Below, in pieces: positions 1 through 4,554 of a stretch of 6,698 nt of DNA. Under the pieces are notes generated by a model that was not told where the DNA came from, did not search any database, and saw only the letters and a program-made list of their open reading frames with translations. Position 1 is the first letter of the stretch. The number at the start of each line of letters is the position of its first letter. The translations under genes were made by a program, and so were the position numbers. The stretch comes from JACDAN01 sp035711385 (GTDB lineage: Bacteria; Actinomycetota; Thermoleophilia; Gaiellales; Gaiellaceae), in contig DASTCG010000093.1 in NCBI GenBank assembly GCA_035711385.1, forward strand, positions 1 through 6,698. Direction: 5' to 3'.

Positions 1-231
1 ACGACGATCGGCCGCGAGCGGGAGGAGAACCCGTTCGTGCGCGTCTGGCGCAGCCTCGAGCCCGAGGGGACCGAGCGCTGCCGCGTCGGCGGCCGCGAGG
101 GAACGATCGCGGTCTGGTCGCCCGACTACGACGGCAACGGCAAGGCCTGGGTGCGCTTCGACGACGGCGGCGGCCAGATCCTGGGCGGTTCCCGCGTCGA
201 GCGAGTTTCAGGCACATGGGGACAGGATTAA
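1..231 (+). CDS. C-terminal fragment of an unidentified protein, possibly a glyoxalase II-like MBL hydrolase (5'-partial)
   Basis: Frame 1 is open from the first base of the window to the TAA at 229-231, so this is the last 76 codons of a gene starting upstream. The first visible residues read TTIGREREENPFVRV. This resembles the TIG-E-x-x-NPF-R segment near the C-terminus of hydroxyacylglutathione hydrolases (glyoxalase II, metallo-beta-lactamase fold), but the zinc-binding core lies outside the window. The following ~45 residues (VGGREGTIAVWSPDYDG, then AWVRFDDGG and SRVERV) look like a small beta-rich tail, perhaps an SH3-like barrel, which is not part of classical glyoxalase II. The last residues (GTWGQD) and the stop are encoded by the palindrome at 216-243, so the ancestral C-terminus was probably slightly different. 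Coding status is fairly secure from codon use; the family assignment is tentative and rests on one motif. Confidence 0.55.
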   Translation, partial: TTIGREREENPFVRVWRSLEPEGTERCRVGGREGTIAVWSPDYDGNGKAWVRFDDGGGQILGGSRVERVSGTWGQD

Positions 232-243
232 TCCTGTCCCCAT
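216..243. repeat. Perfect 28-bp palindrome at the junction of two genes (REP-like or terminator/operator candidate)
   Basis: The 14-base half ATGGGGACAGGATT is followed directly by its exact reverse complement, centred between 229 and 230 with no loop. The flanking bases do not extend the symmetry. The TAA stop of the upstream gene lies in the centre (229-231), and the first available ATG of the downstream oxidoreductase is the first base of the palindrome. GGGGACAG-type palindromes are, to my recollection, widespread dispersed intergenic elements in environmental bacterial genomes, and resemble REP sequences mobilised by RAYT (Y1 transposase-like) proteins. No such transposase is in this window. 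As RNA it could form a strong hairpin with an AU-rich centre, but it has no U-tract after it, so a terminator role is uncertain. Confidence 0.85.
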
Positions 244-953
244 CAACTCAGAAAATTGGCCTCCTCTTTCCGGGGGAGATGGGTGCGGCGGTCGGCAACG
301 CCGTCTCCGGCGAGGTGCTCTGGGCGAGCGAGGGTCGGAGCGAGGCGACGGCCGCACGGGCGGCGGGCTTCACCGACCTCGGCTCCGTCGAGGAGCTGGT
401 GCGTGCGAGCGACGTCGTGCTCTCGATCTGCCCGCCGGCCATCGCCGAGGACGTGGCCCGCGAGGTGTTCGGCCACGCCTTCGGAGGAATCTACGTCGAG
501 GCGAACGCGATCTCGCCGGAGCGCATGCGGCGGATCGCCGACCTCGGCTCGCGCATCGTCGACGGCTCGATCATCGCCGCGCATGGCATCAACCTGTATC
601 TCGCCGGCGCCGAGGCGCCGGCCGTCGCCGGTCTGTTCGGCGCCGGTGTGCGGGCCATTCCGCTCGAGGGGCCGGTCGGTGCCGCGTCGGCGCTGAAGAT
701 GGCCTTCGGCGGCTGGAACAAGATCGGCATCGCCCTCACCGGACAGGCGCACGCGATCGCCCGCGCGTACGACGTGACGGCGGAGCTCGAGGCCGAGGGC
801 GTCCCTGCCGACCGCCTCGAGCGCGTGGCAGATCGCGCCTGGCGCTGGGCACCCGAGATGGAGGAGATCGCGGACCTGTGCCGCGAGCTCGGCGTGTCGG
901 ATGCGATTCCGCGCGGCGCCGCCGACTTCTACGCCGAGCTGACCGAGCGCTAG
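216..953 (+). CDS. NAD(P)-dependent oxidoreductase, 6-phosphogluconate dehydrogenase-like with DUF1932 C-terminal domain
   Basis: Predicted 245-aa cytoplasmic dehydrogenase of the beta-hydroxyacid dehydrogenase superfamily; the substrate is unknown. Residues ~13-120 form a Rossmann NAD(P)-binding domain with the nucleotide loop IGLLFPGEMGAAVG (14-27), a variant of the usual GxGxMG. Residues 115-121 (VDGSIIA) match the position of the family's substrate-binding DGxxSGGP motif but lack the GGP. GPVGAASALKMAFGGWNK (152-169) carries the presumed catalytic Lys161 and Asn168 and opens the helical DUF1932-type domain. The ATG at 216 is the first base of the palindrome, so residues 1-10 (MGTGLILSPS) are palindrome-derived and the family-like sequence begins at residue 13. 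No other ATG or GTG precedes the Rossmann motif, and the only Shine-Dalgarno-like sequence is a weak AGG 3 nt upstream. The stop (951-953) overlaps that of the convergent regulator. Family call strong; exact start uncertain. Confidence 0.85.
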   Translation: MGTGLILSPSTQKIGLLFPGEMGAAVGNAVSGEVLWASEGRSEATAARAAGFTDLGSVEELVRASDVVLSICPPAIAEDVAREVFGHAFGGIYVEANAISPERMRRIADLGSRIVDGSIIAAHGINLYLAGAEAPAVAGLFGAGVRAIPLEGPVGAASALKMAFGGWNKIGIALTGQAHAIARAYDVTAELEAEGVPADRLERVADRAWRWAPEMEEIADLCRELGVSDAIPRGAADFYAELTER

Positions 954-2293
954 AACTCGCCCGCGGTCCAGACGGGCTGTCCCGTCTGTCTCGCGAGCGG
1001 GTTGAAGGTCTCGACGAACGCGCGTTTCGCGAGCGTGGCCCGGCGGTCGGCGGCGAGCGCCGCCCGCACCTCGGGGCTCTCGTCCGGTGGGCCGCACCGC
1101 TTGCGTTGCACGAGCCAGTCCCGGTAGTGCCAGTCGGCCGCGATCGACGCCTGCTCGGCCCGCTGGAAGAGGTCGGACGCACGCTGCGCGTCGGCGTCGT
1201 CCGGGACGGAGAGCGCGGCGATCTGCTGGAGCAGGCTCTGCCGGTTGCGCTGTACGCGGTTCAGCCGCTCGGCCGCGGCGCGCGGAGCGAGCTTGCAGTG
1301 GAAGGAGGCGGACATCGAGGCGGTGACCTCCTGCCTCCCGTCCTGCGACTGCGTGAGCAGGTTCTCCACCCTCGACACGAAGGTCTTCAGGTCGGCCTCG
1401 GAAGCCCTCGGAGAGCCGCCGTCGCCGGCGCGAAGCGCGACCGCCGAGACGGCCACGGCGAGTGCGCCGGCGACGGCCGCCGCGCCGAGGAGGGCCCGTC
1501 GTCGTCGCGGCGGCGGAGCCGTGACGACGTCCGGCGGCGACGGGCGGGCCTGCAGGAGGGTCTCGTCCTGGCGGAGGATCGCGCGCTCGAGCTCCTGGAG
1601 CTCCGGCCCGGGCTCGATACCGAGCTCGTCCACGAACGTGTCCCGCGTCCGCCGGTAGAGCGCGAGCGCGTCCGCCTGCCGGCCCGATCGGTAGAGCGCC
1701 AGCATCAGCTGGCCTCGCAGGCGTTCCCGGTACGGCGCGCTCGCGACGAGCTCGTCGAGCTCGGGGACGAGCTGCGCGTGCCGTCCGAGCGCGAGGTCGG
1801 ATTCGACGCGGAGCTCGACGGCGTCGAGGCGGGCCTCCTCCAGCCAGTCGGCGGCTCGGCGCGCGAACGGCTCGGCGTCGAACTCGGTGAACGCGGGACC
1901 GCGCCACAGGCGGAGAGCTTGCTCGAGCCGCTCGGCTGCCGCCTGCGGATTTCCTCGGTCGAGCTCCTCGCGGCCCTCGCGGACGAGCTGCTCGAACCGG
2001 TCGAGGTCGAGCTCGCCCTCCTCGACCCGCACGAGGTAGCCCGGCGGCTTCGTCAGCACACGGTCGTGTCCGATCGCCTTGCGCAGCTGGGAGACGTACA
2101 CCTGGAGCGCCGAGGTCGCGGTCTCCGGCGGATCGGTCTCCCACAGGTCGTCGATCAGCTCGCCGACCGACACCACGCGGTTGCGGCTCAGCAACAGCCG
2201 TGCGAGCAGCGCGCGCGGCTTCTGCGCCCGCAACCGGACGGAGCCCCCCGCCACGACCGCCTCCAGCGGCCCGAGGACGAAAAACTCCGCCAC
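950..2293 (-). CDS. Membrane-anchored SARP/BTAD-family transcriptional regulator
   Basis: 447-aa regulator with three parts. Residues ~1-92 are an OmpR/SARP-type winged helix: start AEFFVLGPLEAV, recognition-helix segment TSALQVYVSQLRKAI at 60-74 and wing TKPPGYLVRV at 81-90. Residues ~97-243 are a bacterial transcriptional activation domain (BTAD) of TPR-like helices, including YRERLRGQLMLALYRSGRQ at 188-206 and ending FVDELGIEPGPELQELERAIL. After a Pro-rich linker, RRRR (263-266) precedes one hydrophobic helix (~267-288), implying N-in/C-out topology. The remaining ~155 residues form a predicted helical extracytoplasmic domain with only two cysteines (C333, C400), possibly a disulfide. Classical SARPs end after BTAD and are soluble, so a tethered sensor is inferred. 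The start is GTG at 2291-2293 with no Shine-Dalgarno; a -10-like GATCAT at 2300-2305 (minus strand) would fit leaderless transcription. It diverges from the secreted-protein gene across the TTCAGC repeats, its likely operator, and converges on the oxidoreductase with overlapping stops. No NB-ARC ATPase domain is present. Confidence 0.9.
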   Translation of the reverse strand: MAEFFVLGPLEAVVAGGSVRLRAQKPRALLARLLLSRNRVVSVGELIDDLWETDPPETATSALQVYVSQLRKAIGHDRVLTKPPGYLVRVEEGELDLDRFEQLVREGREELDRGNPQAAAERLEQALRLWRGPAFTEFDAEPFARRAADWLEEARLDAVELRVESDLALGRHAQLVPELDELVASAPYRERLRGQLMLALYRSGRQADALALYRRTRDTFVDELGIEPGPELQELERAILRQDETLLQARPSPPDVVTAPPPRRRRALLGAAAVAGALAVAVSAVALRAGDGGSPRASEADLKTFVSRVENLLTQSQDGRQEVTASMSASFHCKLAPRAAAERLNRVQRNRQSLLQQIAALSVPDDADAQRASDLFQRAEQASIAADWHYRDWLVQRKRCGPPDESPEVRAALAADRRATLAKRAFVETFNPLARQTGQPVWTAGEF

Positions 2294-2299
2294 AGCAGG

Positions 2300-2328
2300 A
2301 TGATCGCAGGTGCCGCGGCCGCTTCAGC
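2300..2328 (-). promoter_or_regulatory. Tentative leaderless promoter of the SARP-type regulator
   Basis: Read on the minus strand, GATCAT (2305 to 2300) agrees with the -10 consensus at four of six positions, including the key A2 and T6. The first base of the GTG start (2293) is seven bases beyond the hexamer, which would place transcription start at or near the start codon. There is no Shine-Dalgarno, as expected for a leaderless mRNA. The repeat copy at 2323-2328 sits 17 bp upstream of this -10, in the -35 slot, so regulator binding could act there. The -35 hexamer itself is poor. This is a pattern match only. Confidence 0.25.
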
Positions 2329-2350
2329 CGCCGTTCAGCGCTGCTTCAGC
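2323..2350. promoter_or_regulatory. SARP-type operator: three TTCAGC direct repeats at 11-bp spacing
   Basis: TTCAGC occurs at 2323-2328, 2334-2339 and 2345-2350, with start-to-start distances of exactly 11 and 11 bp, about one helical turn, so all copies lie on one DNA face. SARP proteins (ActII-ORF4, DnrI, AfsR) are known to bind short direct repeats at 11- or 22-bp intervals overlapping the -35 region, with the last repeat about 8 bp from the -10. Here the heptamer TTCAGCG at 2345-2351 lies 8 bp before GACCCT (2360-2365), which has the key A2 and T6 of a -10 box, pointing to control of the rightward gene. A SARP-type gene starts 30 bp to the left. The repeats are directly visible; the regulator-operator link is inferred from position and architecture. 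Confidence 0.75.
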
Positions 2351-2361
2351 GCCTCCGTCGA

Positions 2362-2384
2362 CCCTTGGGGCAGTCAACCAAGGG
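2362..2384 (+). promoter_or_regulatory. Inverted repeat overlapping the ribosome binding site of the secreted-protein gene
   Basis: CCCTTGG (2362-2368) and CCAAGGG (2378-2384) are perfect 7-bp inverted repeats separated by 9 bases. The right arm contains the first part of the purine-rich Shine-Dalgarno AGGGAGG (2381-2387), which stands 4 bases before the ATG at 2392. If the transcript includes both arms, the hairpin would mask ribosome access. If transcription starts near 2372, as predicted from the repeat spacing, the left arm is not transcribed and the element could only act as DNA, for example as a second operator. Confidence 0.45.
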
Positions 2385-2391
2385 AGGCGTC

Positions 2392-2895
2392 ATGAAGCCA
2401 CTGCTCCTCATCCTCTCCGTCGCGGTGATCGGACTCGCGGTCGGATCGGTCGTCTCACGGCCCAACGCGGCGCCCGCGTCCACCGCGGTCGCGGCCCAAC
2501 GGCCCCCGAGCGTGTTCTACGGCCACATCAAGTCGATGATCCGCACGGGTCGCCGGTATGAGATCCGGTTCGATCCGGCCTGGTGGCTCACGGGCGTGGC
2601 GGCTCAGCGCGCCGCGCTGGAGGACACCGGCTCGGGCGACGTCCCGAACGACTACTACATCGTCGAGGAGGGACACCGACTGCTGACGTTCGTGGTCCTG
2701 CCGAACGCACGCGTCGACGTTCTGACCGGGGCTGCGCAGCACACGCGGATCTCGGCCGCCGAGCTGGCGCAGATCGTCAAGGGCGGAAACCCGAACCACC
2801 GGCGGCTCTTCGAGCGCAAGGCCGGCTGGTGGATCCGGATCGGCGAGAAGTACCCGAACCCGGCGGTGTCGCTCTTCCAGCAGTATCAGCCGTGA
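2392..2895 (+). CDS. Small exported protein of unknown function, likely SARP-controlled
   Basis: 167-aa protein. The start is ATG 2392, supported by the strong AGGGAGG Shine-Dalgarno 4 nt upstream and by the signal sequence beginning there; the same frame stays open further upstream, but that part is not protein-like. Residues 1-22 (K2, then a Leu/Val/Ala-rich stretch) look like a Sec signal peptide or an uncleaved anchor. There is no lipobox cysteine, and the Ala-rich stretch to residue ~36 offers several possible cleavage sites. The mature part is aromatic-rich and cysteine-free: FYGHIKSM (42-49), RYEIRFDPAWWLTGV (55-69), VPNDYYIVEEGHRLLTF (84-100), AELAQIVKG (123-131) and a C-terminal GWWIRIGEKY...LFQQYQP. 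The style recalls conserved hypothetical exported proteins of Thermoleophilia, but I know no function. It diverges from the SARP-type regulator and lies just downstream of the repeat operator. It converges on the dehydratase gene with 6 bp between stops. Confidence 0.8.
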   Translation: MKPLLLILSVAVIGLAVGSVVSRPNAAPASTAVAAQRPPSVFYGHIKSMIRTGRRYEIRFDPAWWLTGVAAQRAALEDTGSGDVPNDYYIVEEGHRLLTFVVLPNARVDVLTGAAQHTRISAAELAQIVKGGNPNHRRLFERKAGWWIRIGEKYPNPAVSLFQQYQP

Positions 2896-2901
2896 GCCCG
2901 G

Positions 2902-3861
2902 TCAGTCCCCCAGGACGCCGCGGAGCTGCTGGAGGCTGATGTTCCCGCCGCTGCACACGAGCGCCGCGCTCCGACCTCGCAGGCTGCTGCGAAGCCGGAG
3001 CGCGGCGGCGAGCGGCGCGGCGCCTGCCGGCTCGACCAGGTTTCGCGTGCCCTCGATCATGAGGCGGGTCGCGGTCAGGAGCTCCTCCTCGCTCACGAGG
3101 ACGAAATCGTCCAGCAACTCCCAGAGGATCCGCTGCGGCAGCTCGAAAGCCGTGCGCGTCGCGAGACCCTCTGCCGCCGTGCCCATGACGTCCTCGACGA
3201 GCTCGCGGCCTTTCCAGGAGCGGTACGCCGCAGGCGCCGCCTCGGACTGCACGCCGACGATCTGGACCCGCCGCCCTTTCGCCGCAATGCACGCACCGGC
3301 GGCCCCGCTGCCCCCTCCGATCGGGACGATGACCGTGTCGATGCCCGGTTGCTGCTCGAGCAGCTCGAGCGTCTCGGTCGCGACTCCGGCGATCAGGTGC
3401 GGCTCGTTGCCGGAGTGGACGTAGCGGTAGCCGTGCTCCGCGGCGAGCGCCTCGCAGTGCTCACGTGCCTCGTCGTAGTCCTTCCCCCTCGTCACGATCT
3501 CGGCGCCGAGCGCTCCGATCGCGGCGACCTTCACCGGATTCGCCTGCTCGGGCACGCAGATGGTCGCCCGGACGCCGAAGAGCCGAGCGGCGAACGCGAT
3601 CGACTGGCCATGGTTCCCGGTCGAGGCCGCGATCAGGCCCCGCTCACGGTCCTCGTCGCTCAGTTGGGCCACGAGGTTGACGCCTCCGCGGACTTTGAAA
3701 GCACCGACCGGTTGGTGGTTCTCGTGCTTCACCCAGACCTCGGTGCCCACGAGCTCCTCGAGGGCGGGCCACCGGTAGAGCGGTGTCGGTCGCAGGTGCG
3801 GAGCGATCCGCTCGCGCGCCTCGAGGACGTCCTCGAACGTGACTGTCGAAGCCTGGGTCAT
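2902..3861 (-). CDS. PLP-dependent threonine/serine dehydratase-like enzyme (fold type II)
   Basis: 319-aa cytoplasmic enzyme of the tryptophan-synthase-beta/threonine dehydratase superfamily, predicted to deaminate threonine or serine to a 2-oxo acid and ammonia. The Schiff-base lysine is K56 in VGAFKVRGG (52-60; family SFK-RG). The substrate-carboxylate loop is STGNHGQS (80-87), the phosphate-binding glycine loop is GGGSGAAG (182-189), and SGGN (304-307) contains the residue that usually contacts the pyridine nitrogen. The length fits a single-domain catabolic or degradative form; there is no C-terminal ACT domain as in biosynthetic IlvA, so isoleucine feedback is not expected. The segment GNEPHLIAGVATETLEL (151-167) differs from the common DDP-IAGQGT pattern, so a related activity (serine racemase, hydroxy-amino-acid dehydratase) is possible. 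ATG 3861 is chosen because the N-terminal family sequence begins directly after it; there is no evident Shine-Dalgarno. It is convergent with the exported-protein gene. Confidence 0.88.
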   Translation of the reverse strand: MTQASTVTFEDVLEARERIAPHLRPTPLYRWPALEELVGTEVWVKHENHQPVGAFKVRGGVNLVAQLSDEDRERGLIAASTGNHGQSIAFAARLFGVRATICVPEQANPVKVAAIGALGAEIVTRGKDYDEAREHCEALAAEHGYRYVHSGNEPHLIAGVATETLELLEQQPGIDTVIVPIGGGSGAAGACIAAKGRRVQIVGVQSEAAPAAYRSWKGRELVEDVMGTAAEGLATRTAFELPQRILWELLDDFVLVSEEELLTATRLMIEGTRNLVEPAGAAPLAAALRLRSSLRGRSAALVCSGGNISLQQLRGVLGD

Positions 3862-3961
3862 GCGAGAAAGGCTGCCAGAGCCGCCTCGTCCTCGACCTCG
3901 CGCAAGACCGCTCTCAGTCCACCTGGAGTTTGAGGGCTAACGGCTGACCTCCGCGAGCACG

Positions 3962-3983
3962 CCGTCCAACCAAGGCTGGACGG
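3962..3983 (-). terminator. Stem-loop downstream of the 63-aa gene, possible terminator
   Basis: CCGTCCA (3962-3968) and TGGACGG (3977-3983) form a perfect 7-bp stem with an 8-base loop. It begins 9 bases beyond the TAA stop (3993-3995) of the minus-strand small gene. No U-run follows in the minus-strand direction, so it lacks the second half of a canonical intrinsic terminator. Actinobacteria often use such U-less hairpins, or the structure may simply protect a 3' end. Confidence 0.4.
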
Positions 3984-3992
3984 GCCGGCGAC

Positions 3993-4184
3993 TTATTCGG
4001 GGGCGCAGACGAGGCGTTGATCGGTACCCGTGTACTCGGTCTCCTCGAGCAGCCTGACGCGCAACGTGCGCCCCTCGTATTCGAACGTATCGCCGACGTC
4101 GTACCGGGCGCGTTCGCTCGAGGCGTGCTCGCCGCGCGTCACTCCGCCCCTCGGCTCGAGGATCTCCAGCTCGTAGACCGGCAT
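3993..4184 (-). CDS. 63-aa protein of unknown function
   Basis: Short acidic protein, probably cytoplasmic, with no signal peptide and no membrane segment. It is supported as a gene by an ATG at 4184 preceded by GGAGG (4191-4195, minus strand) at an ideal 6-nt spacing, by balanced amino-acid composition unlike the Arg/Pro-rich antisense frames around it, and by a stem-loop after the stop. The sequence alternates hydrophobic and charged residues. MPVYELEILEPRGG (1-14) and VGDTFEYEGRTLRVRLLEE (30-48) suggest a small beta-barrel or SH3-like fold. One cysteine (C60) is present. I do not recognise a family with certainty and assign no function. It appears to be monocistronic: 131 bp separate it from the dehydratase gene and 370 bp from the AlkZ-like gene, all on the minus strand. 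Confidence 0.65.
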   Translation of the reverse strand: MPVYELEILEPRGGVTRGEHASSERARYDVGDTFEYEGRTLRVRLLEETEYTGTDQRLVCAPE

Positions 4185-4554
4185 TTCGCACCTCCGCGTG
4201 CGTCGACGATGGGGCCGAGTCCTGCTTCACGGCCTCCAATCGTGCAACGGGGCTTGGCGTGCGGCAGGTATGGGCCCGAACTCTGGTCGCCCGCGAGAGC
4301 GGCACCGCCAAACGGCTCCCGGCGTGGATGTCTGGAAATCAACATGGTGAGGAGACGAGAAGCTCACCTGGTAAGGGATACAACTCCACGGCGCGCCGGG
4401 GAGCTGCGGCAGCGTCAGGGGGACGCGGCGGGGCGCTCGCGGAACTGAGACCCCGCGGGCCGCCCGACGCGCCTCCCCGGCGCCTTTGGAATTCCGTCTC
4501 CGGCTGGGAACGAACAGCTGCCGCGAGCGAATCTTCTTCGTTTCGGTGATCAAC
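4185..4554. other. 370-bp stretch with no convincing gene
   Basis: It lies between two minus-strand genes and must hold the 3' end of the AlkZ-like mRNA and the promoter of the 63-aa gene. The GGAGG Shine-Dalgarno of the latter is at 4191-4195. The open frames on both strands are Arg/Ser/Pro-rich with no recognisable family sequence. A locally less GC-rich patch at about 4325-4385 contains a 6-bp inverted repeat (GGTGAG 4346-4351, CTCACC 4363-4368). I see no tRNA, riboswitch or clear terminator, and no gene remnant. Confidence 0.6.

Noticed and set aside
243..2144. A 633-codon open frame on the minus strand spanning the oxidoreductase and the regulator.
   Set aside because: It is extremely Arg/Ala/Gly/Pro-rich and lies antisense to, or out of frame with, two well-supported genes. 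Long chance frames are expected at this GC content.
2200..2391. A longer N-terminus for the exported protein, starting at 2200 in the same frame.
   Set aside because: It would run through the operator and into the regulator gene, is Arg/Pro-rich, and would bury the signal peptide and the strong Shine-Dalgarno before 2392.
878..2395. A 505-codon plus-strand open frame opposite the SARP-type regulator.
   Set aside because: It is the antisense shadow of the regulator with low-complexity Arg/Leu/Glu composition and no family motifs.
2375..3975. CAACCAAGG occurs at 2375-2383 and 3967-3975, each within or near an inverted repeat.
   Set aside because: Nine shared bases in a window of this size with unrelated flanks are easily due to chance.
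3859..3995. A minus-strand open stretch ending in TGA that overlaps the dehydratase ATG (ATGA), with residues such as LRAVLREVEDEAALAAFLA.
   Set aside because: It has no ATG or GTG start after the in-frame TAA at 3993-3995 and is under 50 codons. It could be a gene remnant, but the sequence is too short to support that.
4355..4400. A tRNA D-arm-like string (AGCTCACCTGGTAAG).
   Set aside because: No matching D-stem partner, anticodon arm, T-arm GGTTCGA or acceptor stem follows.
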